A DNA stretch of 64,000 nucleotides, taken from Acetobacterium malicum subsp. dehalogenans DSM 11527. GTDB taxonomy: Bacteria > Bacillota > Clostridia > Eubacteriales > Eubacteriaceae. The notes under the pieces were generated by a model, which searched no databases, had not been told where the DNA came from, and saw only the letters and a program-made list of their open reading frames with translations. Location: positions 62,001-126,000 of the forward strand of contig NZ_AXAC01000004.1 of NCBI RefSeq assembly GCF_000472665.1, read 5' to 3'. Positions 24,566 through 33,545 of this stretch are shown here, one piece after another. Position 1 is the first letter of the stretch; every line of letters starts with the position of its first letter. Both the position numbers and the translations under genes were made by a program.

Positions 24566-26248
24566 ATGGAAACTAAAAATATTCGCATCGGCGACATTCT
24601 CATCAACGCCGGGTTTATTAAAGAGGAACAGCTCCAGGAAGCGCTGGCCTACCAGAAGGTCGATAAAAGCAAACGGCTGGGGGCTATTCTGGTTGACTAT
24701 GGTTATGTAACGGAAACCCAATTGCTGGAGGCCCTGTCCAAACGGTTGAATGTGCTGGTGCTGGATTTGGAAGATACCGTCATCGATTTGGAAGCGGCGG
24801 GGAAAATCCCCCAGAATATTGCCTTCAAATACACCCTGATTCCGATTGCTGAAGAAAACAATCATCTGGTGGTGGCGATGAATGATCCCCTGGATTTTTA
24901 CGCCATCGAAGATTTGCGGCTGATTACCAATATGAGTATCGATGTGGTGTTGGCGCCCCGGGAAGTGATTCTGGAAACGATCCGGAAATCTTACACCGAA
25001 ATCGAAGCCCGAAAGGCCGCCTCGGCCGCCAACAAGACCGTCATCGGCAGCAGCTTATCGTTTGTTGAGGATATTCTCACCAACGAGGGGGATGCTCCGA
25101 TTGTCAATCTGGTCAATTCAGTCTTGTTGAAAGGCCATAATGCCGGGGCCAGTGATATTCATATTGAGCCCTTTGAAAAAGAAACCATTATCCGGCTCCG
25201 AGTCGATGGCCTGATTGTCGATTATCTGACCCTGGCCAATAATCTCCATCAGTCCCTGATCGCCCGGATTAAGATCCTGTCAAATCTGGATATTGCCGAA
25301 CGGCGGGTACCCCAGGATGGTCATTTCCGAATCCGTATTGATGGCGTTGAAATGAATGTCCGAAGTTCCAGTATTCCCACCGTTTACGGCGAAAAAATGG
25401 TGATGCGTTTTTTAAGTATGAACGTGCCCCTGGATCACGCCGGTCAATTCGGGATGAATGATGAGGATTATAAAAAAATCCTCCAGATGCTCCAAAGTCC
25501 CCATGGCGTGGTTTATATTACCGGCCCCACCGGTAGTGGCAAAACCACCACCCTGTATATGATTCTGGAAATGCTCAGTCAGCGAAATGTTAATATCGCC
25601 ACCATCGAAGACCCGGTGGAACGGAATTTGCCCAAAATCAACCAGACCCAGGTGAATATTCTGGCCGGACTGACCTTTGATGTGGGACTCCGTTCGATCC
25701 TGCGGCAGGATCCGGATATTATCATGGTTGGTGAAACCCGGGACTCAGAAACTGCCTCGATTGCCGTTCGTTCGGCCATCACCGGCCATCTGGTGCTGTC
25801 CACCCTGCATACCAATGATGCTGTTTCAGCAGTGGTCCGGCTCCAGGATATGGGCGTCGAACCCTATATGGTGGCCAACTCCCTGACCGGGGTGGTGGCC
25901 CAGCGACTGGTTAAAAAAATCTGTCCCAATTGCCGGGAAGCCTATGCGGCATCTGAAATTGAGAAAGAGCTGCTGGGGGAACCCCGGCTGACGACCCTGT
26001 ATCGGGGCCGTGGCTGTCATATCTGCAATAATACCGGTTACAAAGGCCGAACCGCCATCCATGAAATTCTGGCCATCGACAAAACCATCCGAACCCTGAT
26101 TTCCCGCAAGGAACCGATCGAGGACATTTACAGCTATGTGGAAGAAACCGGTAAGCTGATTCCACTGCGAAAAAGCGTTTCCAATCTGACCATCCAGGGG
26201 ATCACCTCGATGGAAGAATTTCTTAAATTATCATATTATGTGGAATAG
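24566..26248 (+). CDS. pilB: Type IV pilus extension ATPase PilB
   Basis: A 560-residue GspE/PilB assembly ATPase. The N-terminal N1/MshEN-like region (about 1-140) begins IRIGDILINAGFIKEEQLQEAL; such domains in related ATPases can bind c-di-GMP. The core has Walker A GPTGSGKT (320-327), the aspartate box around TIEDPVE, Walker B DPDIIMVGETRD, the HLVLSTLHTN His box and a tetracysteine zinc site (CPNC and CHIC). I chose the ATG at 24566 because GAAGAGG precedes it. It lies 21 bases after the EAL gene and 11 before pilT, so extension and retraction motors are co-expressed with the phosphodiesterase. Confidence 0.95.
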   Translation: METKNIRIGDILINAGFIKEEQLQEALAYQKVDKSKRLGAILVDYGYVTETQLLEALSKRLNVLVLDLEDTVIDLEAAGKIPQNIAFKYTLIPIAEENNHLVVAMNDPLDFYAIEDLRLITNMSIDVVLAPREVILETIRKSYTEIEARKAASAANKTVIGSSLSFVEDILTNEGDAPIVNLVNSVLLKGHNAGASDIHIEPFEKETIIRLRVDGLIVDYLTLANNLHQSLIARIKILSNLDIAERRVPQDGHFRIRIDGVEMNVRSSSIPTVYGEKMVMRFLSMNVPLDHAGQFGMNDEDYKKILQMLQSPHGVVYITGPTGSGKTTTLYMILEMLSQRNVNIATIEDPVERNLPKINQTQVNILAGLTFDVGLRSILRQDPDIIMVGETRDSETASIAVRSAITGHLVLSTLHTNDAVSAVVRLQDMGVEPYMVANSLTGVVAQRLVKKICPNCREAYAASEIEKELLGEPRLTTLYRGRGCHICNNTGYKGRTAIHEILAIDKTIRTLISRKEPIEDIYSYVEETGKLIPLRKSVSNLTIQGITSMEEFLKLSYYVE

Positions 26249-26259
26249 GGAGAAGGATT

Positions 26260-27315
26260 ATGACAAGTTTTTTAGATCTGGTCAACTACGGCCGCCGCAA
26301 CGATTGTTCGGATATTCATTTATCCCGGGAGCTGCCGCCGGTTTTTCGCAAAAACGGCAAGCTTTATCAAAGTGATTTTGAACACAATCCGCAGATTATT
26401 GAAAACCTGATTTTCAGCTTGCTGACCCCCGATGAACAGAAATTGCTGGTGTCCGGCACCGATCTGGATTTTTGCCATGTTACCCCAGAAGGCCTGCGGC
26501 AGCGGGTCAACGTCTATAAACAGCAGGGCAGCTATGCCGCCGCGATCCGGCTACTTAATGATACCATCCCCAGCTTTGAAGATCTGAAACTGCCACCGAT
26601 TATCCGCAAGCTGGCGTCGGAGCCCCGGGGCCTGATTCTGATCACCGGCCCCACCGGCAGCGGGAAATCCACCACTCTGGCCTCGATGATTGACTACATC
26701 AACACCAATCGGGCGGTCCATATTTTAACCATTGAAGACCCGGTGGAGTACAAGCACGAACACAAGCACAGCATTGTCCATCAGCGCGAAATCGGGGTCG
26801 ACGCCAGCTCCTTTGCCTCAGCCCTGCGGTCTTCATTGCGGGAGGATCCGGACGTCATTCTGGTCGGCGAAATGCGGGACTACGAAACCGTTTCCGCCGC
26901 CGTCACCGCCGCTGAAACCGGCCATCTGGTCTTATCCACCCTTCATACCATCGGCGCGGCCAATACGATTGACCGAATCATTGACGTCTTTCCGCCCCAC
27001 AGCCAGCAGCAGATCCGCACCCAGCTGTCCAGCATTTTAAAAGGGGTCGTCACCCAGCAGCTGGTGCCGCTAGCCAGCGGCGGTGGCCGGATGGCCGCCC
27101 TGGAGGTACTGATCGGCACCGATGCGGTGCTGAATCTGATCCGCGAAAACAAAACCCACCAACTGGCCTCAGTGATGCAAACCGGTGGCCGCGATGGCAT
27201 GAAAACTCTGAATGCTGATCTGGCGATGCTGGTCCGGGACCAGAAAATCACCTACGAGGTCGGCCTCGAATGGGCGAGTGATAAGCAGGAGTTTAATCAG
27301 TATTTTGGGCGATAG
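26260..27315 (+). CDS. pilT: Type IV pilus retraction ATPase PilT
   Basis: A 351-residue PilT that depolymerises pili for twitching. The N-terminal PAS-like domain (CSDIHLSRELPPVFRKNGKL) is followed by RQRVNVYKQQGSYAAAIRLL, Walker A GPTGSGKST, TIEDPVEYKHEHK, Walker B DPDVILVGEMRD and HLVLSTLHT. The usual C-terminal AIRNLI-type retraction motif is not clearly visible; the end reads YEVGLEWASDKQEFNQYFG. No zinc cysteines are present, which separates it from PilB. It is the third gene of the EAL-pilB-pilT unit. Confidence 0.95.
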   Translation: MTSFLDLVNYGRRNDCSDIHLSRELPPVFRKNGKLYQSDFEHNPQIIENLIFSLLTPDEQKLLVSGTDLDFCHVTPEGLRQRVNVYKQQGSYAAAIRLLNDTIPSFEDLKLPPIIRKLASEPRGLILITGPTGSGKSTTLASMIDYINTNRAVHILTIEDPVEYKHEHKHSIVHQREIGVDASSFASALRSSLREDPDVILVGEMRDYETVSAAVTAAETGHLVLSTLHTIGAANTIDRIIDVFPPHSQQQIRTQLSSILKGVVTQQLVPLASGGGRMAALEVLIGTDAVLNLIRENKTHQLASVMQTGGRDGMKTLNADLAMLVRDQKITYEVGLEWASDKQEFNQYFGR

Positions 27316-27426
27316 TTTAAAGACGAAAAAGACTAAAGTGAAAACCAAAACTGCCGATATTAATGTTGACCACAAAGTCTTGTCAACAAAATGTAAAGGA
27401 AATCATTGTAAAATGTAAATATTTAC

Positions 27427-27458
27427 TTGACTTTTTAGATCGCTTCACCTAAGATAAT
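27427..27458 (+). promoter_or_regulatory. Candidate promoter of the pilA operon
   Basis: TTGACT (27427-27432) is followed by TAAGAT at 17 bases (27450-27455) or GATAAT at 20 bases (27453-27458). It lies just upstream of the c-di-GMP aptamer. Which -10 is used cannot be decided by eye. Confidence 0.45.
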
Positions 27459-27478
27459 ATAGAAATGTGAAAATTAAA

Positions 27479-27571
27479 GGCAAAGCAGGGGAAACCCTGT
27501 GACGCAAAACTACAGGGTCTACATCAGCGGATTGGGTTAGCAATTCCAGCCCGATAAGACAGCCAGTTGCC
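27479..27571 (+). promoter_or_regulatory. c-di-GMP-I (GEMM) riboswitch
   Basis: The GEMM core is clear: GGCAA/TTGCC closes helix P1 (27479-27483 with 27567-27571), CAGGG-GAAA-CCCTG forms the P1b hairpin with a GNRA tetraloop, then the invariant GACGCAAA, a second arm with TTGGGTTAGCAATTCCAGCCCGAT, and the AGACAGCCAG tail. It lies upstream of pilA and the other pilus genes. The 3' strand of P1 shares GCC with the 5' arm of the following terminator, so ligand binding may favour read-through. Confidence 0.92.
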
Positions 27572-27595
27572 ACACGAAACAGTGTGGCTTTTTTT
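27569..27595 (+). terminator. Expression-platform terminator of the c-di-GMP riboswitch
   Basis: GCCACAC (27569-27575) pairs with GTGTGGC (27582-27588) around GAAACA, followed by seven T residues. It overlaps the 3' strand of riboswitch helix P1 by three bases. Confidence 0.88.
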
Positions 27596-27748
27596 GACCC
27601 CAAAAGTTGTGAAAACAAAATTATTAAGATGAAATAATGGCTGCTATGAGAAAATAGAACCGTCTTAATAATAAATTTAATTTATAAATCATCTTCAGGC
27701 GCGGATGATCATATAGAGCTTAAAAATAAAAACAATAAGGAGCGAAAA

Positions 27749-28315
27749 ATGGAATTAATTAACAGGATACGGAAAAGCAGAAAAGGGTTTACCCTGGTAG
27801 AAATTATTGTGGTGTTGGTTATCTTGGCGATACTGGCGGCGTTTACGATACCGGCGATGTTAGGGTTTGTGAATGATGCTAGAGGAAAAGCTTATGTTGC
27901 TGAAGCTAGAACTGTTTATGTTGCCGCACAATCGGCTGCTACTGAATTTAATGCAACATTTAAATTGACTGACGCTGAGTTATCTTCAGATTTAAGTTCG
28001 CCAAAAGTTGGAGTTCAAACAACAGCAGGTACTACAGGACATACTAAAGCAAGCTATCAAATGTACAAATATTTGAGTGAAAAAGAAGGCGGAGATTTTA
28101 CAATTAGTACAGCGGCAGTACCAACAACAGTTCCAAAAACAGGATCGCCAAGTTCAGAAGCAGCATGGACAGTACTTGTTCAAGAGGATTTGGCAACGGT
28201 CGCTAATTTATCAACTGGAAAAGTTTTGAAAGTGGAGTATGTTAGAGATGGCTACAAAGTAACTATTGAGAGTGGAAATGCCACAGTCGAAAAATTGCCT
28301 AAAGCTACTACATAA
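27749..28315 (+). CDS. pilA: Type IV major pilin candidate
   Basis: A 188-residue type IV pilin. A short basic leader ends in RKG before the cleavage site, and the mature protein starts FTLVEIIVVLVILAILAAF with Glu5 present. The remainder is a globular head rich in Ala, Thr and Ser with no cysteines. The AAGGAG site and the first position after the c-di-GMP riboswitch mark it as the probable major subunit. Codons after the N-terminal helix are richer in A and T than in the neighbouring motor genes, common for fast-evolving pilin heads. Two hairpins follow the gene, so it may be expressed above the downstream genes. Confidence 0.93.
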   Translation: MELINRIRKSRKGFTLVEIIVVLVILAILAAFTIPAMLGFVNDARGKAYVAEARTVYVAAQSAATEFNATFKLTDAELSSDLSSPKVGVQTTAGTTGHTKASYQMYKYLSEKEGGDFTISTAAVPTTVPKTGSPSSEAAWTVLVQEDLATVANLSTGKVLKVEYVRDGYKVTIESGNATVEKLPKATT

Positions 28316-28351
28316 AATACCTAACTGTACCCTATGCGCCATAGGGTTCTT

Positions 28352-28407
28352 CTCCCCCTCCCAGGCGCAAACCCGTCACTGGGTTTGCGGGGATGGGGAG
28401 ATTTTTT
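28352..28407 (+). terminator. Strong terminator after pilA
   Basis: CTCCCC...GCAAACCC pairs with GGGTTTGC...GGGGAG in a long two-part stem followed by six T residues. A second small hairpin, ACCCTATG/CATAGGGT, precedes it at 28329-28347. The rest of the 317-base gap at 28316-28632 shows nothing else recognisable. Confidence 0.8.
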
Positions 28408-28632
28408 ATTTCAGGGGTTCGTTGCGTTCAGAAACTTTGTTGCGGTAGCTATTTCAACCATGTCACAAACCAGCATCGCAGTTTTCCCAAACAACAAATC
28501 TTAACATCCAACTTTTTACACCGATTTAAGCTAATCCTTTTAATTAAGTGATAGAATAATTTTGTTTTATTTCAGCACGCATTTTTATCAATTACAAAGC
28601 CAAACATCTTCCCAAACCCCTGGAGGTTACCC

Positions 28633-29031
28633 TTGAACCCAATCAGCCAATACCAGTTTCCTCCCGAAAACAACGAACCGGCCACCTTTGATCGCGGTTT
28701 TTCTTTAGCCGTTATTATTATTCTGGCCATTGTAATAATTATCATCGGCGGCCTGGTGGCCAGCTTTTGGAAAACCACCGATGCCGCCAATGCCAAACTG
28801 GTTTATCTGGCCGCTCAGGCCAAAGCCCTTGAATTTGCGGCCGCCGATTACCGGGTGCCGGTTCAGGCTGATCTGCTTGAGCTGATCGGAACAGAAGCAA
28901 ATCAGGATGCCATCATCACCGTCGTCGACGAAAACCGCGATGCCACCATTGATTATATTGTCTATCAGCGTAATGGTTTGGTGACCAGCTATGCTCCGGG
29001 AGCGATGACAGTCACCAGCGATAAGCGATAA
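28633..29031 (+). CDS. Pilin-like (pseudopilin) protein lacking Glu5
   Basis: A 132-residue protein starting at TTG, chosen because GGAGGT lies 5 bases upstream. It has a 22-residue leader and then a pilin-like site, DRG before FSLAVIIILAIVIIIIGGL. Position 5 of the predicted mature protein is Val, not the usual Glu, a feature also seen in tip pseudopilins such as GspK. The mature part is short (about 110 residues). Neighbours pilA and pilD support a pilus role, perhaps at the tip or as an initiator. It could alternatively be an ordinary single-pass membrane protein. Confidence 0.75.
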   Translation: MNPISQYQFPPENNEPATFDRGFSLAVIIILAIVIIIIGGLVASFWKTTDAANAKLVYLAAQAKALEFAAADYRVPVQADLLELIGTEANQDAIITVVDENRDATIDYIVYQRNGLVTSYAPGAMTVTSDKR

Positions 29032-29089
29032 AAGTTAAAACAAAAATAAAACAACACTGATAATCGTTTTGGGAAAGGTAACCTTTTAT

Positions 29090-29854
29090 ATGGTCGAACT
29101 GATTCAATTTATCCTCTACCTTTATGTTTTTGTTGTGGGCATCGTCATCGGCAGTTTTCTCAACGTGATCATCTACCGGGTGCCCCAGGGAATTTCTTTT
29201 ACTAAAGGCCGTTCCTTCTGTCCTCATTGCCAGGCCCCGATCAAAGGCTATCACAATATTCCGGTGTTCAGTTATTTCTGGCTGCGGGGGAAATGCGCCG
29301 ACTGCGGCAAGCCCATCGCCATCCGCTATCCGTTGGTTGAATTGTTTACCGGGCTGATCGCGATCTTAATTTTTGCGGTGTATGGCTTTTCGTTTCAGTG
29401 GCTGGTGGTCTTCTCAGCCGGCACCATTTTAATCTGCATCACGATGATCGATTTTGACACTATGATCATTCCCAACGGTTTGGTTATTGCCCTGATGGCA
29501 CCGGCCTTGCTCAGCTTTTTCTTATTCCCCGAGGTCGGGATCCTGTCCCGGGTGATTGGCATTTTTGTCATCAGTCTGCCGATGTTGATCCTAACGCTGT
29601 TTATCCCTGAGGCCTTTGGTGGCGGCGATATCAAGCTGATAGCGGTAGCCGGGTTTATGCTGGGCTGGGGCAATGCCCTGTTGGCTGCCTTTATTGGCCT
29701 GCTGCTCGGCGGAGCGGTGGCAGTTTACCTGCTGGTACAAAAAACAAAGGATAAACACATGGCTTTCGGCCCCTATTTATGTATCGGAATCATGACAGCA
29801 TTATTGTTTGGTGATATAATAATACAGTGGTATTTTAATCTGTTTGGGTTATAA
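29090..29854 (+). CDS. pilD: Prepilin peptidase / N-methyltransferase
   Basis: About 254 residues with eight or so membrane helices. The cytoplasmic domain includes the FLNVIIYRVPQG segment and the paired cysteines of the zinc-binding loop, CPHC and CADC. The two catalytic aspartates lie in MIDFDTMIIPNGL and GGGDIKLIA, the aspartyl protease signature of TadA/PilD peptidases. It cleaves the leaders of PilA and the other pilins in this locus and methylates the new N-terminus. A start 21 bases earlier is also possible; I prefer 29090 because family similarity begins there. Confidence 0.93.
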   Translation: MVELIQFILYLYVFVVGIVIGSFLNVIIYRVPQGISFTKGRSFCPHCQAPIKGYHNIPVFSYFWLRGKCADCGKPIAIRYPLVELFTGLIAILIFAVYGFSFQWLVVFSAGTILICITMIDFDTMIIPNGLVIALMAPALLSFFLFPEVGILSRVIGIFVISLPMLILTLFIPEAFGGGDIKLIAVAGFMLGWGNALLAAFIGLLLGGAVAVYLLVQKTKDKHMAFGPYLCIGIMTALLFGDIIIQWYFNLFGL

Positions 29855-29887
29855 TACCGTTAAGTTAAAGTCAATTATGGAGGCCAT

Positions 29888-31072
29888 ATGCCGGTTTATA
29901 AATATACAGCTAAAAATTTACAGTCGCAAATGATAAAGGGCACCATGGAGGCGGCATCAGCGGACACAGTCCGACGAACCCTGCGGCAAAATAATGAATT
30001 CGCTCTGCAAATCCACGAGGTTCAGGAGCATCATAGGGCCTATAAGCTGAAACCGATGGAGCTATCCGATTTCTCCCGGCAGATTGCCAGTATGCTGTCC
30101 TCGGGCATCACGATGATCCGGGCCATTAAAATCATGGAAGAACGGGATGTTAAACCGGCGATCAAAAAGGTTTATGGTATTCTCTATCAGGAAATCCAGC
30201 GCGGTAACACCTTGTCCTATGCCATGGAATCAACCGGTGGCTCCTTTCCCGAGCTGTTGATTAATATGTATAAATCCGGTGAGGCCAGCGGTCAGATGGA
30301 GGGTACGGCCCGAAAAATGGCCGATCACTACGAAAAGGAGCACAAGCTTCGCGGTAAAATAAAAAGTGCGATGACCTATCCGGTGATCCTGTTTTTTATC
30401 ACTATTGCTGTGGTGGTGTTGATTTTCACCCTGATCCTGCCGCAGTTTTTTACCCTGTTTGAAGGGATCGAACTGCCGGCGATTACTCAGTTTATGATCA
30501 ATATCAGTAATTCGATGACCACCTACTGGTATATCTATATTATTGGATCACTGATTTTGGTCGTTTTGGGGGGCTTTCTGATTGCAATCCCCAGTGTTAA
30601 AAAGGGGCTGGATCATTTCAAACTGAAAATACCAAAAATTGGCAAGCTGATGAAGATTATTTATACGGCCCGTTTTGCCAGAACCTTAAGCTCGCTTTAT
30701 TCCAGCGGTCTGGCGATGATCAACGCTTTGACGATCAGTGGTTCTACCATCGGCAATACCTATCTACAGTCCCAGTTTCCCCATGCCATTGACCAGGTGC
30801 GCAACGGCGAACCCCTTTCAGCTTCGATCCAAACTATTCAGGGATTTGATGCCAAGCTGGTATCAACCATTTATATTGGTGAAGAATCCGGGAATCTCGA
30901 TAGTATGCTGGAATCAGTGGCGGATTCCTTTGACTACGAAGCCGAAATGGCGACTACCCGACTGGTCACTTTTATTGAACCGATTATGATTATTATTATG
31001 GCGACGATTGTCGGTGGCATCATGTTATCGGTAATGCTCCCCATTATGACCTTGTACCAAAATATCGGATAG
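29888..31072 (+). CDS. pilC: Type IV pilus inner membrane platform protein PilC
   Basis: A 394-residue GspF/PilC protein. It begins MPVYKYTAKNLQ and contains two homologous GspF domains, SDFSRQIASMLSSGITMIRAIKIM with a downstream YPVILFFITIAVVVLIFTLILPQF helix, and a second copy at TARFARTLSSLYSSGLAMINAL. A last hydrophobic stretch ends the protein. It anchors the PilB and PilT motors at the membrane. It follows pilD by 33 bases with a GGAGGCC site and precedes the pilMN fusion by 11 bases. Confidence 0.95.
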   Translation: MPVYKYTAKNLQSQMIKGTMEAASADTVRRTLRQNNEFALQIHEVQEHHRAYKLKPMELSDFSRQIASMLSSGITMIRAIKIMEERDVKPAIKKVYGILYQEIQRGNTLSYAMESTGGSFPELLINMYKSGEASGQMEGTARKMADHYEKEHKLRGKIKSAMTYPVILFFITIAVVVLIFTLILPQFFTLFEGIELPAITQFMINISNSMTTYWYIYIIGSLILVVLGGFLIAIPSVKKGLDHFKLKIPKIGKLMKIIYTARFARTLSSLYSSGLAMINALTISGSTIGNTYLQSQFPHAIDQVRNGEPLSASIQTIQGFDAKLVSTIYIGEESGNLDSMLESVADSFDYEAEMATTRLVTFIEPIMIIIMATIVGGIMLSVMLPIMTLYQNIG

Positions 31073-31083
31073 GAAGGCTTTAT

Positions 31084-32616
31084 ATGCAGACACTCGTCTA
31101 TTTTTCAAATGATGGCATTCAGGTCCTTCAGGGGATCATTAAGAAAGGTCATCTTAATATATCAAATTTTAAAACCCTGCCGGTGGAAACCGGGGCACTG
31201 ATCAACGGGGTTATTACCAACGAAGAGGTGGTAAAAGAAGCCGTTGCCGGGGCATTGAAAGAAAACCCCAAGCTTTTTAAAAACATGAAACTGGTCATCG
31301 ACAGCAGTTTGATTGCCACCAAAACCATCGAGGTTCCCAAGCTGAAACCCAGGGAGCTGGCAGCTCTGGCCGCGGTGGAATTTGAAGATAATGCCGGAAA
31401 CTATGATGAGCTGGTGGTGGATTATGCCAATATGCCCGGGTTTATGGGCCATAATATTTTTTGCTGCGGAGTGGAAAAACGGGTTTTAGAGTCTTATATC
31501 ACACTTTTTGCCAGCCTGAAAATTCAGATTCAAAGCATCGATGTGGGACTCAACACGCTAATTCAATACGTTTCAGCAACCCGGGATTTCAAAGGCATGA
31601 CCTTTGCCCTGAATATTGTGGATGGGAAAAATCTGGTCTCGCTATTATTTGAAAACGGTATTTATATTTTCTCAACCCGCTCGCGTTTGTTATCAGAAAG
31701 AGGCACAGCTGCCCTGGCCGATGAACTTTCGGGAAAACTGTCGTCGCTGATTCAGTTCAGTAAGTCCCAAAAATCGGAACACTCGCTTAACATGAGTCTT
31801 TACGCTGGCCTGGATGAGTTTGAGCTGGAAGCCTTGAAAGCTCTGAACTTTGACCCTGAGCTCAATCTGTTTATGATGCCCCAGACCCCGAATGTAAAAA
31901 ATGGTTTTGTCATGGACGAAGCTTTTGACTTTGGGAATTTTATTTATCCCATTGCTGGCTTTTTTGCTGGAACGAAGCCGATCAACCTTTTTGATGCGTT
32001 CAGAAGAAGTAAGGCCGTTAAAAAAGATCTGCCTTTTGAATATAAGGCGTTGATTATACCCGGGGCGATGATCCTGGTTTGTCTGATTATTTTTGGCATT
32101 TTCTTTGGTCTGAAATACAGTGCTCAAAAACGTCTTGAAGAGATGAATGCCTATATCGGCGATACCAATAATCAGGCCGAATATATGCAAGCCAAGGAAT
32201 TGACGGAGGAGGTCAGCGCCATCCAAACGGAAATATCAAATATTGAGACCATTAATATGGCGATTAATAGTAATCCCGATCTGGTGTCGGTGATGTTGAA
32301 TGCCATCGCTACCCAGGGAAATGGGGCGATTGCATTAAATTCTCTGGAATATGATGGCATAGATGGGGCTATTCACATTGTGGCAACCGCAAACAATGAA
32401 AAAGAGGCCGCCCGCTACATTGAACGCTTAAAAACCACCGGGTATTTTACCCAGGTAGACTATACCGGCTATTCCCAGGTAACGGCAACCCAAACAACTA
32501 CCTCAACCAGTACCTCATCCACCGGGACAACCGGAACCAGCACCAGTACGTCAACCACCACACTGGGTTACAGTTTTGCGGCTGATGCTTACCTGAAAGC
32601 AGGTGCCAGCCAATGA
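31084..32616 (+). CDS. PilM-PilN fusion protein
   Basis: A 510-residue protein joining two alignment-complex components that are normally separate. Residues 1 to about 295 form an actin-like PilM domain (nucleotide-binding strands at LVYFSNDGIQVLQG and FALNIVDGKNLVSLLF). At 300-305 comes INLFDAF, matching the INLLP peptide of PilN that normally docks into PilM, then a membrane helix (321-343), a coiled coil and a PilN-like ferredoxin fold (about 395-470). A Thr/Ser-rich linker (about 470-495) precedes the end. The stop overlaps the start of the pilO-like gene as ATGA. The gene is intact, with no sign of an assembly artefact. Confidence 0.85.
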   Translation: MQTLVYFSNDGIQVLQGIIKKGHLNISNFKTLPVETGALINGVITNEEVVKEAVAGALKENPKLFKNMKLVIDSSLIATKTIEVPKLKPRELAALAAVEFEDNAGNYDELVVDYANMPGFMGHNIFCCGVEKRVLESYITLFASLKIQIQSIDVGLNTLIQYVSATRDFKGMTFALNIVDGKNLVSLLFENGIYIFSTRSRLLSERGTAALADELSGKLSSLIQFSKSQKSEHSLNMSLYAGLDEFELEALKALNFDPELNLFMMPQTPNVKNGFVMDEAFDFGNFIYPIAGFFAGTKPINLFDAFRRSKAVKKDLPFEYKALIIPGAMILVCLIIFGIFFGLKYSAQKRLEEMNAYIGDTNNQAEYMQAKELTEEVSAIQTEISNIETINMAINSNPDLVSVMLNAIATQGNGAIALNSLEYDGIDGAIHIVATANNEKEAARYIERLKTTGYFTQVDYTGYSQVTATQTTTSTSTSSTGTTGTSTSTSTTTLGYSFAADAYLKAGASQ

Positions 32617-33434
32617 AAAAATTGACTACGCGGGAGAAATTATTAATTTATATTTTAGGGTGCTTTGTGATTGGTTTTTTCGGCATCTATTTTGTGATCT
32701 TACCAAGCTACAGCAGCTTTCAGGTGGTTAATGATCAGGCCGCGGAGGCGCAGTTCACCCAGGAATCCATGGTAATGGCGATTGACGCCATCCCGTCCAC
32801 CATGGAAGCCAGGGATGAGGCGACGGTGACATTGGCTAGTATGAAAGCCATTTTCCCCCAGAAGCTGCCTAATGAAGGGTTGGATATGCTGTTGACCCAG
32901 TTGTGTCTGGATTACAGTTTAGCCCCAAAGGTATTATCAGTAGCCAGTAATGGCATCGGCAGCGTGCTGACCTTTATTCCCTACACATCAGATGAACCGA
33001 CCTCGGCGGACGTGGGGACAGAAAATATCACGACCGATACAACCACAACAACAGCGGAAACCACAACGACTACCAATAATAATGACATCACCGACACGAC
33101 CGCTACAGAGACGACTGATACGGAAGAAACCACAGACACGACAATACCTGACTCTGTAACGAGTGCCGAAGGCGCCAACACCTTGATCGGGGTGGTAAAT
33201 ATGGAACTCACCGGCACCCAGGCGAACTTTTACCGCCTGCTAGATGCCGTGGCGGCAAGACCGGATATGATTATTACCGCCTTTAAGATTACCCCAGAAA
33301 CCGCTACAACAGGTTCAACCAGTACGTCCAGTTCATCCAACTCATCCAGCTCCAGCACCGGCGGAATCACAAAACTTGACGGGGGTAAGGTGGCGATTAA
33401 TGTGACCTTTGAGGTTTATATGATGGAGAAATAA
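32613..33434 (+). CDS. pilO: PilO-like type IV pilus alignment protein
   Basis: A 273-residue protein with a short cytoplasmic tail, a membrane helix at about 10-30 (LIYILGCFVIGFFGIYFVIL), a coiled coil and a ferredoxin-like domain, the layout of PilO. The domain is split by a Thr/Glu/Asn-rich low-complexity insertion of roughly 60 residues (about 130-190), and a second Ser/Thr run lies near 232-250. PilO partners PilN in the inner-membrane complex, and the ATGA coupling to the PilM-PilN gene supports this. The inserts are likely flexible and surface-exposed. Confidence 0.8.
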   Translation: MKKLTTREKLLIYILGCFVIGFFGIYFVILPSYSSFQVVNDQAAEAQFTQESMVMAIDAIPSTMEARDEATVTLASMKAIFPQKLPNEGLDMLLTQLCLDYSLAPKVLSVASNGIGSVLTFIPYTSDEPTSADVGTENITTDTTTTTAETTTTTNNNDITDTTATETTDTEETTDTTIPDSVTSAEGANTLIGVVNMELTGTQANFYRLLDAVAARPDMIITAFKITPETATTGSTSTSSSSNSSSSSTGGITKLDGGKVAINVTFEVYMMEK

Positions 33435-33545
33435 AGCAATTGCGAGAAGATTCACTTTAGGTTAAACTGACATTGATTAAAGTAGGTAAAAGCAAAACAT
33501 AATCGGACTCTATTAGGAATATACGGGATTAAGTGGAGGATTACC

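Noticed and set aside
32981-33217. Minus-strand frame of Val/Ser-rich sequence
   Set aside because: It is antisense to the Thr-rich insert of the PilO-like gene and has no independent support.
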